Assembly: GCA_028565635.1 (NCBI GenBank)
Contig: JAOXYB010015831.1
Span: 1 to 19,376 of the forward strand
Length of the DNA: 19,376 nucleotides
From: Phoronis ovalis
Lineage: Eukaryota > Phoronida > Phoronidae
Direction: 5' to 3'
Below the pieces are notes generated by a model. That model saw nothing but the letters and a program-made list of their open reading frames with translations, had not been told where the DNA came from and made no database searches. Position numbers and translations under genes: made by a program. Positions 10,301-17,654 of this stretch are shown one piece after another. Positions within the stretch are counted from its first letter, which is position 1. Every line of letters begins with the position of its first letter.

Positions 10301-12641
10301 AAAATTTATAATAATTTTGAAAATATAAAGATGGGAAATTTCGCCCTAAAGATTTCCTGAAGATTTCATGTTATTTTGTCAACCACTCATAAACTTATTC
10401 GATATTATGTAAGCAAGGATTGTTTGTAGGTTTCCTTGCACTGTTATGCATTTATGTACCAGGTAAACGCATTTAGTTATACAGTGTTAATACATTTACT
10501 CAATAATTATAAATCAAATAAACCTTCATTTATAATGCATGGTAGGTTGCATCTTAATAAATACAGGAAGTAGGAGGTTTATCAACATGCACTTACAGTA
10601 CTATAGATTAATTCAAAATTAATATAAACTCACTCTTAGTAAACAGACCTTCAGTATCTGCACCCGTTTTCTCATATATATGTTCCATGAAGCGTGGAGC
10701 ACATATATCAGAAAACAGGTGTGGATACTGATGGTCAGTTTACTCAGAGTGCATATAAACTGTTTTTAACTTCCTGTGTGAAATTTTGTCGTGAAGATAA
10801 GAAATCAGAAAAGTCAAAATGGCACTTAGAAGTATTTATTTGATAATGTGCACATTTGAATTAATTTTTTGGATTTAGCAATTTTAGTAATAATAAAAAA
10901 AAAAGGTTTTTCGACTTAAGCCTGATATTTTGGCTGGGTATTTCTTAGTCAGATAAATTATCTTGGATGAGACAGTCTCAATAGCCAGCCTAAATACTTA
11001 TGGATAGGTGACTCCCCATGTTTAATTATCCATAGGCGTCCTTCATTTCCATCAGTACTGAAAAATTTGGTTTCAATATTGAATTTATTCTGTGTACAAA
11101 GCAATAACTAGCTACTACGATTACATAATGCTTATAAAATAACCATAAAGAAGCTGTTTGTTTGACATGTTTTGTATTTTACCTTTGACTGTTTACTTGT
11201 TTTTTCAGTGACGATTCGTGGCTTCCTGACAGGTTGGCTAATGGCCAAGAAAGAAACCAAATTTATCGCTCCAAGTGCAATTATTAGAATCGTGTTTGTT
11301 ATTGCTTCCTTATTCGTTTTTCCTCAAATTAGGTATTTAAAATTTGTGCAAATTTTATACAGTCATTCTGCTTGTGTCTGCTGCCATTCTACTCATGAAT
11401 TTACTACTTTCATCTCTCCAATATTTGCTGGTGATATTTATAGTTACTGTAAATTAAATTTTGTAGTCGTTTATCACTGTAATTTTGAGGTAAAGACCAA
11501 AAGGAAACCTTGTTTAACAGGTGTGACTGCTTCAAAAAAAGAGAAAAAATGTTTTATTATTATTTATTTTTTTTCTTCTAACACTAAAAAAAGCGCAACC
11601 GACTCGGTTTTCAAGGGCTTTCACCTGTTAAACAACTTACCTTTTTGGTATGGCCTAATCAGAATCTATATTTTTAAGTTTCAGTAAAATAGATCTAAGC
11701 CAAATTAAGGTAGCACCATAATGTAAACCATTCATTTCAGTGTTCATGGTGCTCCAATGGGTGTTGCAGCCTTACTTACAGGTTTTGTTGTAGAATCTAT
11801 CACTGTTGCAATTGGATCATTAATAGTACATATTAAAAGAAAGGTAAAGAAACATCTAATACACTTCCTCCTATCGATCATTACTTTCATAATGTGAATA
11901 ATCACGAGGTACTTTGCAATTAAAATGGGCTAGGCTCATTTACTCAACTGAGGGCTGGAGTGGTCCTCAGACCCGGATTACTAAAATAGGCTAGTAAACC
12001 AAGCAGCTGTATTCATGCTTTAAATTCGATATGAGCCAGTGCAATACAGGATGCGCAGGAGCTCAGTAATAAGTCTCGAAATTTAGTGTGAGCAGTCAAA
12101 AAATACTAAGTTAGTAGTAATTATGATAAGTGTGATCCATCTAATCTAGAGTGATTAGTAACGGTCAATGGAACTGTTGCTTGCCATGTTTCATGTGAGG
12201 CTCAGAAAACAATTACATAAAGCACTTTTCATTTTACAGATTAAGTTTACTGGACCACCAGATCAAGAAATGATTGATTTGCCGGGTGACTATAATCCAA
12301 AGTCATCACAGCTGGATGTTAGAACTAGCATTTTGCATCAAAATGGAGATGTTCCAACAACCAGTGTGAAAGTGGATAACAATTATAACACCAAGTATGC
12401 GGAGGTTGATCTTGTCATTGGAAGCAATGACCATAGAAAATTGCTTACAGAAAGAAATTCTGAGTTTTTTTCTGTGGAGGATGTACACGATGAGCAGCAT
12501 AAAACTGAAGACAAGTTTTTGTCCACACATGATGTTCCAGATGGCTTTGGCACTAACCAAGATGAATATTCTAATGCAGATGAACATGTTAAATTTTTAT
12601 CCACAGGGGACATCCCAGAGAAATTTTCAATGCAGCAATAA
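1339..12641 (+). CDS. ANKH: ANKH-family (progressive ankylosis) membrane transport protein, 13 exons plus a duplicated exon 7
   Basis: Multi-pass membrane protein of the ANK family (MATE/MOP superfamily). The vertebrate member controls cellular release of ATP/pyrophosphate and citrate and limits mineralisation. Coding exons: 1339-1416, 3309-3420, 3896-4009, 4495-4613, 5375-5458, 5767-5928, 6666-6800 (7a) or 7046-7180 (7b), 7964-8056, 9267-9365, 9670-9799, 11209-11332, 11741-11843, 12240-12641. All introns are GT-AG and all phases agree, giving 584 residues. Matches to human ANKH as I remember it run along the whole length: YWPL and EQALNRGI at the N terminus, IGLVLVNSRQDR, EKLHNV, VPILIPVLAVY, FWWPMAL, QRISRPVIN, TYPV, FLTGWLM, APSAIIRIVFVIASL, and VHGAPMGV. 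The start is the first in-frame ATG and aligns within a few residues of the vertebrate N terminus. The C-terminal tail is much longer than in human ANKH (492 residues). No coding break was seen. The transported substrate in this animal is inferred from the family only. Confidence 0.95.
1799..2142 (+). mobile_element. Non-autonomous DNA transposon, AATCCAAA-repeat family, copy 1
   Basis: The element spans 1807-2134 and is bounded by the 8-bp direct repeat TACTCCCC at 1799-1806 and 2135-2142. Its ends are inverted repeats, CCCGGGGGGGGTACTC at the left and GAGTACCCCCCCGGG at the right. The interior holds about eight spaced copies of AATCCAAA(ATTTT) in one orientation. No transposase is encoded. 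An 8-bp duplication with short inverted ends and subterminal repeats fits a hAT-like element, but superfamily assignment is inference. A second copy in opposite orientation is at 17663-18088. Confidence 0.85.
2391..2650. mobile_element. Possible MITE with imperfect inverted ends
   Basis: The left arm at 2391-2421 (TATTATTCATAGTCACTATA) pairs imperfectly with the right arm at 2620-2650 (CTCTAGTGACTATATGAATA). No target-site duplication was found and there is no coding content. It lies in ANKH intron 1. Confidence 0.45.
2733..2889. mobile_element. Short foldback MITE with perfect inverted ends
   Basis: Arms of 25 bp at 2746-2770 and 2849-2873 are perfect inverted copies (TTCCTCCATAAGAACAACAC begins the left arm), and they continue with one gap for about ten more bases. 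The 11-bp direct repeat GGGAAAACAGT lies on both sides (2733-2743 and 2879-2889), consistent with a target-site duplication around a roughly 135-bp insert. It lies in ANKH intron 1 and encodes no protein. Confidence 0.8.
4150..4221. repeat. Short imperfect inverted repeat in ANKH intron 3
   Basis: AGTTTCTAATAATCGCCC at 4150-4167 pairs with GGGCAATTATTTTAGAAACT at 4202-4221, leaving a loop of about 34 nt. It may be a remnant of a hairpin-type element. The rest of introns 2 (3421-3895) and 3 (4010-4494) shows nothing else. Confidence 0.5.
4885..5039. repeat. Foldback repeat in ANKH intron 4
   Basis: AGTTATGCAACAAATATATT (from 4885, arm to 4907) pairs imperfectly with the arm at 5017-5039, about 18 of 23 positions matching. 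Weaker complementarity continues outwards on both sides. A CRE-like palindrome TGACGTCA lies just outside at 5059-5066, and a small hairpin (AACGAAATGC against GCACTTCGTT) follows it. No target-site duplication was found. The open frame at 5075-5287 is not a recognisable protein. Confidence 0.45.
6031..6488. mobile_element. Degenerate element with 8-bp duplication in ANKH intron 6
   Basis: The 8-bp direct repeat CAGTAAAC occurs at 6031-6038 and 6481-6488 and brackets a 442-bp segment. Inside are several diverged copies of a TTTTGGTATATTTCGGGT-like unit. Near the right end, CACACCCCCACCCAAAA followed by GAGACTCCTGGG resembles the end of the AATCCAAA family (CACACCCCCACCAAAAA, then GAGTACCCCCCC). 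It looks like an older, related insertion with decayed inverted ends. It ends about 180 bp before exon 7a. Confidence 0.6.
6666..6800 (+). CDS. ANKH: ANKH exon 7a (first of two alternative copies)
   Basis: This exon has 45 codons and phase 0 at both ends. The acceptor is TTTCAG at 6660-6665 and the donor is GTACGTAAAT at 6801. It encodes residues 224-268, with FWWPMALVTS followed by QRISRPVINVFIAR and EPDPKAATT. It is the closer of the two copies to human ANKH, which has WWPLALILATQRISRPIVN here. An AG at 6653-6654, 11 nt upstream, would cause a frameshift and an early TGA if used, so the 6666 start is the coding one. Confidence 0.93.
7046..7180 (+). CDS. ANKH: ANKH exon 7b (second, alternative copy)
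   Basis: This is a paralogous copy of exon 7a, separated from it by a 245-nt intron. It also has exactly 45 codons and is phase 0. The acceptor is TTGCAG (7040-7045) and the donor is GTAAGTAAAT (7181). It encodes FWWPLAVVKTEHKITRPVIN and then VFVARAEPDPTSAAF. Counting by hand, 24 of 45 residues equal exon 7a. Differences cluster in the membrane segment and the start of the motif (VTSVQRIS becomes VKTEHKIT). Many third-position changes leave residues unchanged, which suggests selection on the protein. Either copy joins exon 6 to exon 8 in frame. Use as a mutually exclusive exon is inferred; including both would insert a second 45-residue segment. Confidence 0.88.
7181..7963 (+). other. ANKH intron between exons 7b and 8
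   Basis: This is 783 nt, phase 0, with donor GTAAGT and acceptor TTATAG. No inserted element or exon was recognised. If exon 7a is used instead of 7b, the intron runs from 6801 to 7963. Sequence pairing with the 6801-7045 or 5929-6665 introns, as expected for a docking/selector mechanism, could not be established by eye. Confidence 0.6.
8237..8581. mobile_element. Foldback element with internal nested repeats in ANKH intron 8
   Basis: Terminal arms of 27 bp at 8237-8263 and 8555-8581 are inverted copies with one mismatch (TCTACAAAGCAG, then T or G, then ATTGGCCAAAAAT). The left half holds GGACCTAGAA, GGAGCTACAA, GGACCTGCAA and GGATCTAGAA at roughly 20-bp spacing. The right half holds the complementary versions (CTCCTACAA, TAGGTCCTAGGAATCATTT twice). 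The transcript could fold into a long hairpin. No clear target-site duplication and no protein. Confidence 0.7.
9104..9203 (+). other. Possible alternative terminal exon in ANKH intron 8
   Basis: A strong acceptor (pyrimidine-rich tract then TTTGACAG ending at 9103) opens a frame that continues exon 8 in phase 0 for 32 residues before a TGA. It includes LNTDEDRYTEVYTPFKLS just before the stop. A donor-like GAG|GTAAAC follows at 9204. Joined after exon 8, it would end the protein after about 331 residues, removing the last third. It does not resemble the ANKH family, so it may be a cryptic exon or chance. Confidence 0.35.
10622..10761. mobile_element. Hairpin MITE with 9-bp target duplication in ANKH intron 10
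   Basis: The 9-bp direct repeat ATATAAACT at 10622-10630 and 10753-10761 brackets a near-palindrome of about 120 bp. The left arm from 10631 (CACTCTTAGTAAACAGACC, then CAGTATCTGCACCCGTTTTC) matches the reverse complement of the right arm (CACTCTGAGTAAACTGACC, then CAGTATCCACACCTGTTTTC). A 9-bp duplication fits Mutator-like elements; that label is inference. The rest of intron 10 (9800-11208) shows no exon; the open frame at 9950-10201 has no family resemblance. Confidence 0.78.
12240..12641 (+). CDS. ANKH: ANKH last coding exon: repeat-bearing cytoplasmic tail
   Basis: This exon encodes the last 133 residues. The acceptor is TTTTACAG ending at 12239 and the stop is TAA at 12639-12641, followed at once by TAA and TGA in the same frame. 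The segment is hydrophilic, rich in Asp, Glu, Asn and Ser, with no membrane segment, so it is the terminal tail. It carries three related motifs: EFFSVEDVHDEQ (12462-12497), KFLSTHDVPDGF (12513-12548) and KFLSTGDIPEKF (12591-12626), plus a looser GDVPTT earlier. Vertebrate ANKH tails are shorter and I recall no such repeat in them. The function of the motif is unknown. Confidence 0.88.
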   Translation: MKFTGPPDQEMIDLPGDYNPKSSQLDVRTSILHQNGDVPTTSVKVDNNYNTKYAEVDLVIGSNDHRKLLTERNSEFFSVEDVHDEQHKTEDKFLSTHDVPDGFGTNQDEYSNADEHVKFLSTGDIPEKFSMQQ

Positions 12642-13165
12642 TAATGAATCCATAGTGGATTCATAAAATGTTTATCTACAGGATATCAGTGCTACTAAAA
12701 AAACGATTTTTAGGACTTTAATGGCAGAGAGTATTATATATGAAGTGTTTGGTTAAATTTGAGTAAACTCATCTGAGAGGCACATCTTTACTTTTATATG
12801 TACTGACCCAGTAAGACCTACTGAGCAAACTCAAGTGATACAATGCAGTAAGCAGCATCATCTTCGCAATATAATGCGAAAATTATAAAGATCCTGACCA
12901 TCTTTTGTTACTGCTTGTGATACATGCCTACCATAATTTCTATGCTTTGTGCCCTTTTCATGCAGCAGCAACGGATCGGTCAGTGGTGCAATTACAAGTA
13001 TACATCAGTCATCACCCCCTAATAAGTTTACTTAAATTGCAACTTTCACAGGATGCGATTGATCAAATTTTGCTTATAAAAATTAATTTATTGTTTTACT
13101 GTTATTTGTTATTAATGATTTTACTGTTAGAAAGCAGTCAGTGTTATTGTGTAAGGTGTAATAAA
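12642..13165 (+). other. ANKH 3' UTR with polyadenylation signal
   Basis: A perfect inverted repeat GAATCCA-TAG-TGGATTC lies at 12646-12662 immediately after the stop codons. At 12666-12692 the DNA again resembles the tail-motif repeat. The first AATAAA on this strand that I noted is at 13160-13165, about 520 nt after the stop, and a second is at 13222-13227. The true cleavage site is unknown. Confidence 0.5.
13160..13165 (+). terminator. Candidate polyadenylation signal for the ANKH homologue
   Basis: AATAAA is followed by U-rich sequence and by a second AATAAA at 13222-13227. Choice between them cannot be made from sequence alone. Confidence 0.45.
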
Positions 13166-13682
13166 AAATAATATAGCCAGCATTTCAATTTTTATGGCTG
13201 AATAATATATTTCCATATTGGAATAAATTGTTTAATTTTTTTTTTAAACATATTAATTTTTTTGTAATCTTACTATAATTGTTTTTCTTACAATTCAAAA
13301 TATATCATTCTTTGTTTTTAATACATTCTAATATACATTATAAAAAGACATTTGACATGAAATGCTAGTCATGAACTGTAAACAATGTGATAAACATTGC
13401 AGAAACAATTAAGTCAAAAGTAATTATGGTGAAAGTTAATCAACTGAATCATAAACAAGATTGTACAAAATATTTGATTACATCCAGAGTCATTCCTTTT
13501 AAGCACTAGCTAGTGCTTTAATTTAATATGTACTTTAGTATTTGTATTTTGTGAAGCATAAGCCTTTTATAGGCTGGGTACTCTTTAAGTAATTATGTGT
13601 TATGTTAATAAATGAATATTCATTCAGTACTATTACAGATATAACTTAATTTTAAAATCAAATATCAAAGTAACAATTACAG
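13166..13682. other. Convergent intergenic region / overlapping 3' ends
   Basis: Very A+T-rich DNA between the two convergent genes. It holds a perfect 18-bp palindrome, AAGCACTAGCTAGTGCTT (13501-13518), and the shorter palindrome AATGAATATTCATT (13611-13624). On the minus strand, two ATTAAA signals overlap at 13517-13522 and 13522-13527, about 160 nt beyond the stop codon of the nitrobindin gene, and may be its polyadenylation signal. Confidence 0.45.
13517..13527 (-). terminator. Candidate polyadenylation signal for the nitrobindin-like gene
   Basis: Two overlapping ATTAAA hexamers lie on the minus strand about 160 nt past the TGA at 13683-13685. An exact AATAAA on this strand was noticed only farther away, at 13087-13092, inside the 3' UTR of the convergent gene. 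Confidence 0.35.
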
Positions 13683-16005
13683 TCAGACAAATTTCTTATA
13701 TGTTATTTTCAGATGTTCTGTCATTGGGGTATTACTCGTTTCCATACAAACAACTTGTTCCAAGTTGCCATTCTCTAAAAGCTTGAAAGTCCTCGAAATC
13801 TGTAAAATTTTTAATAAATACATCACAGTTATAATAGACTATTTGCTGCCCTTCCGACCCCAGCATCCTTCAGTTGAATACAATTCCTAGTTATAAGTAT
13901 TTTAATACCTGACTTTAGAAATGCATTAAGCAGTGAAATTTTATCAAAGTGATAAGAAATATTAATAAAAATTTAATTACAAAAAGAAGGCATTAGACCA
14001 ATGATAATATGGTTTTGATTTTGCTTCAGTATGTGAAGGAAGCAGAGGGAAATGGTAATTTGTAAATAAACTGTGCGAGTGCACGGACAACTACATCATT
14101 GTTCATTCACAAAATGCAACATGCTAGGAAGATTTTGGTCCATCAGGGACTAGTGGCTCACCAAGTGCATGCAAATGGTCTAGTGTCATGAAGCGTAACA
14201 ATAACATAAATATAACAATTATAACATAAATATAACATAACAAAAACCAATATCTACAGTTACATTCAATTATTCAAATCGATTTCTCACTTTAGTCATT
14301 AAGTCTGAAATAAAATGAAGGTAACTAAGTTAAGTTTTCGTTAATAATCACCTTTTTGACAGCAGGTTGTTTGGCAAATGTTAGTCTGCCAACAGTGTGA
14401 GATTGTAAGTGTATTTCTTTGTCTTTCATTTCTCCTTCCGAAACTTCTGTTAGACCTGTGGGTAAATGCAATTTAATGTGAACTACTGAAGAAATGTGGA
14501 ATGCAATTTTTATACATGTAGTGTACGTAAGCTAAAAACATTCACCAAATATTTTCATACATGAAGTAAATGTCATGCACGTACGGGGCAATGAACACCA
14601 ATTCCTGACAGATATCCTATAATCTCAAATACAAGTTTACTTTTCAGTCACTCCCATGGAGACAATAAATAAAATCCCAAACCTGCATTTTGTGCACACA
14701 GGAAAGCCACGTGAGATGTCCCTGGTTGAATTCGCATGAATCCACATTCTCGATGCAACTTTTGCTTGGTTTCTGCATGACAAGAATTTGCTCTGCAAAA
14801 CAATAAATGCAAAATATAATGATAACATAATTTAAATGGCACTCTTAATGTCTCTAAATACAAAGAGATGTATATACATTTCAACCTGTTTTAGTAATTA
14901 AAATCATTAAGAGATAGACATATGAAAGCAAAAGTTAAAACTTAAACTTTACAAATCATGAGCTTGAATAGTTTGAATTTGCTCACATGATCTTATAAGG
15001 CCATTTTTGGGAAAACATTGAGTTTTTTGAATTTTAATTTTCAAAAAATATAGGTAAAAAATCTCTATATATACAGACTTGAAACTCTGCATAAAAAATG
15101 AGCTATACATATATATCTACAAAAGTGTGTCTCAGCTTTTGCTTTATTCAAAAGTTACAATTTTTTTTAACTTAAGGGTCAGATCAATATCAGTAGAATG
15201 CTGACCTTTAAGCTTTAAAAAATCATCATTTAAAGTGAACAATTTTTAAAATTTATGACACAGTTTTGTAAATTTATATATAAAGATAATTTTTGCCAAG
15301 TTTCAGCTTTGTAGGTGCAAGGGTTTCTGACATGTTTTTGAAAATTCACAAAATGAACACTTGTCAGATCATGAAAATTATTTTCTACTCTTTTCATTTG
15401 GACTAATTAACATTTAATGAAAACCTTTGCAAAAATGTGTACTTTTACATGTCTATCTCTTCATTTTGGTTATGATAAATAACAAAGAAAGTTAACATTC
15501 AAAAAAGTGGTTTTTGTATCTCGAGTCCTTAAAGAACTGTCAAAACAAGAATCTAACAGCCGAGTTTAGTAATTTGTTAGGTTCAATTTGTTAAGATGGA
15601 CTGAAAACATTATGAAAATTTCTTGTACACAATAGTTTTGTTGCCGCTCTGCTCTACTGAGACAAAAAACTCATACTGATGTATTCTCATTAGCCTTCTG
15701 GATACTGCAAATCCTTATTAGATCCTCAAATTTGTATTATTTTGTTCATAATACAGTTGGTATAAGTTAGATTACACGTCACAGAAAACAAAAATCTCAA
15801 CTTACGTAAACTGTATAACAGGTTGTCCTACATGGAAAAATTCTAATTCTTCCCCATACAAGAAATCTGTTATGGGGGGATAATATCCCTTGCCATCATC
15901 TGCTTGCCATTTACCTAATAACCAAGATAAAGGCTTGATGATGTCATGGATAGGGGGAGCAGCTATAAATGAAAATATCTGTACAACGGAAATGGATATT
16001 AGCAC
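13683..16005 (-). CDS. Nitrobindin-like heme-binding beta-barrel protein (THAP4 C-terminal domain family)
   Basis: Nitrobindins are small beta-barrels that bind ferric heme and, in the human THAP4 domain, scavenge nitric oxide and isomerise peroxynitrite to nitrate. Exons on the minus strand: 16005-15806 (ATG at 16005, or acceptor ATAG with coding from 15962), 14792-14683, 14455-14352, and 13799-13683 ending in TGA. Introns are GT-AG and phases 2, 1 and 0 fit, giving 176 residues from the 16005 start. Family landmarks in order: PLSWLLGKW, DGKGYYPPITDF, FHVGQPVIQF, HRECGFMR, HVAFLCAQNAG, LTFAKQPA, LEQVVCMET, MTEHLKITYKK. The His in TEHLK aligns with the heme-ligand His of human THAP4 (QHLH, residue 567 by my count). 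The residues after the 16005 ATG (LISISVVQIF) may be intron rather than protein; a 40-nt upstream exon at 16543-16504 is an alternative start. No THAP zinc finger was found upstream in the window. Confidence 0.9.
14201..14240. repeat. Short tandem duplication in nitrobindin intron
   Basis: Two tandem 20-bp units beginning ATAACATAAATATAACA (17 bp identical) lie in the intron between the last two coding exons (13800-14351). Nothing else was recognised in that intron. Confidence 0.6.
14905..15465. mobile_element. Possible 553-bp element with 13-bp inverted ends in nitrobindin intron
   Basis: AAGAGATAGACAT at 14909-14921 and its exact reverse complement at 15449-15461 are flanked on both sides by CATT (14905-14908, 15462-15465), as for a 4-bp target duplication. 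The interior is A+T-rich without a coding frame. The ends are short, so chance is possible but unlikely for 13 exact bases with matching flanks. The intron (14793-15805) is otherwise empty. Confidence 0.5.
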
Positions 16006-17254
16006 ATGATATATGTCATAGCAAAAACACTGTTGTAAAGATTAAAGTGAAATCCATTTAAATATATATATATGTACACATAGCTAAAGTATATAGTAAC
16101 AGTTGCATGGATGCAGGAGACAGGGAAAAACTACCATCATATCAGAATTTAATAGCTGTGGATATATGACCCTTTAACAGACTCTAGGTATTTTGCTTTC
16201 TCAAATCGACTGCAGTTGTCTTAGTATATTAAAGTGTACTGTAACTATGGATCTTTGATATTTTGCCATGTAAATCAGTCTAGTAGATAATGTATTATTC
16301 AGCACCAGTTTTATTCCGTATTACAGCACCGTAAATCGAATCGCACGGAAAATATGTTTTTTATTTTACCACTTGTTTTTACAAAAAAAGAAACAATTCA
16401 ATCAAAGAAGATCAAATTCACCACAGTACCACAGCTGCTTACTGGGGGATTGCAAAGATGGTGCTACAAGGACTTATCAAAATTGTGCACACATCGAAAA
16501 CACCTAAACGCATCCAAACTTTCGTTAGTGTTTGCAGTGCCATCTTGGAATTGACTCAGTACATAGTTGATTGAGTGAGACTGATCTTCAAAAAAAGTCC
16601 GTGATATAATTTGCAGGTTATCACTGCAGAGTTCCACAGGGACTGATATTGGAATTATATACTCTTTACATACCTGATACCATACTAAATCTTTCTTTTG
16701 AGATAAGTGCAACCTGAAAAATATATGATCATACGTAAGAGTATACGGATTGCCTATAATTATATAAATGTTAAATACCATAACACAATTGAGGTTTTGA
16801 GGAAAAATACTGCAGTCACTGCCGCAGTACTCGCATTGGATGAGAATTAGTCCAAAGTATATGCTGAAAGCATCATAACACACAAACCATGAAACTGACA
16901 AACACCAGATACAGGACACAACAGCTAATTAAGGGCTTCATTGTTGCACTTATTAATTAATTAAAGAAAATGACTGTAACTTAACAAACTAGAACCGAAG
17001 ATAAACATTCTCAATAGACAGTTCCAGTCTGTTTTACACCTGCATTAAACTTAATTCATATCATTCTGTGAAAACTCTGTACCACCAATCAAAGTCATAT
17101 ATGAGCTGGAGTTCAGAAATTATTGGAAAATCTGAATGTCTTGAACACAAAGCTGTTACCCCCCCCCCCAGGGAGCTGAAAGAAATTAACATTCAAGAAA
17201 AACGGATATATAAATTCTTCTTGGAATGACTAGAATGGTTGTGTTGACTGTGAA
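16006..17254. other. Upstream of the nitrobindin-like gene, no firm gene
   Basis: The longest open frame (minus strand, 16919-16464) contains splice-like stretches and no recognisable domain. CEYCGSDC within it lacks the later Cys/His and conserved residues of a THAP finger. A possible 5' exon of the nitrobindin gene at 16543-16504 is listed separately. A (TA)n-type run lies near 16060 and a run of C at 17159-17169. Confidence 0.4.
16504..16543 (-). other. Candidate first coding exon of the nitrobindin-like gene
   Basis: On the minus strand, AAGATGGC at 16546-16539 provides an ATG in good context. The frame reads MALQTLTKVWMRL and ends in phase 1 at a weak donor (TTTAG|GTGTTT). Phase 1 is what is needed to join the acceptor ATAG before 15962, giving a 175-residue protein. 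The splice signal is weak and the residues are not diagnostic, so this is only a candidate against the ATG at 16005. Confidence 0.3.
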
Positions 17255-17550
17255 GAGGTACCCAGGGGGCAGTCAATATGAAAGTAGGTACCCATGTTCC
17301 AACATGGCTTTTCAAAAAAGCCCCTAACGAAGGGAAATTCTGCAAAAAAAACACCCCTAAGGAAGTGGCTATTTTGAAAAAATACACCCCTAACGAAGTG
17401 AAACTTCCAAGCAACACACATAACGAAGTGTCACACCTCCAAAAAAAACACCCCTTTTCGTGATTTTAGCCAAAAAACAGATCCTAAGCGCGTAACGCGC
17501 ATTACATGCGTATCTCACTTTCATATTGACGCCCCCACGTGAGAGGTACC
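17255..17550 (+). mobile_element. Non-autonomous hAT-like element with CCCCTAACGAAG repeats
   Basis: GAGGTACC at 17255-17262 and 17543-17550 (9 bp if the preceding A is included) brackets the insert. The left end, CAGGGGGCAGTCAATATGAA, matches the inverted right end, which reads CACGTGGGGGCGTCAATATG on the other strand. The interior carries four variants of CCCCTAACGAAGTGAAA at irregular spacing. The 8-bp duplication and a CAGGG start fit the hAT superfamily, by inference. No transposase is encoded; the overlapping short open frames are not genes. Confidence 0.82.
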
Positions 17551-17654
17551 TTGAATCCCTCCAATTCTGGTGCGTTAGCTGGTGCCTGCATATGGTTCCA
17601 GTATGGTAACTGTTCATAGAAAGAAGGTAATGGTAATGGCCGACATATCGCGGA

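Noticed and set aside
11172-11687. 171-codon open frame on the plus strand
   Set aside because: Only the part 11209-11332 is ANKH coding sequence (exon 11); the rest reads through the donor at 11333 into intron 11 and loses all family resemblance.
12306-12666. Open frames on both strands over the last ANKH exon
   Set aside because: They are other-frame shadows of the coding exon, which has the correct phase, acceptor and repeat motif.
14637-14884. Minus-strand open frames extending on both sides of nitrobindin exon 2
   Set aside because: Only 14683-14792 matches the family and is bounded by splice sites; the extensions are intron.
16464-16919. 151-codon minus-strand frame with CEYCGSDC, considered as a THAP zinc finger
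   Set aside because: The spacing of later Cys and His and the FP, W and AVP landmarks of THAP domains are missing, and parts read like intron (polypyrimidine stretches before AG).
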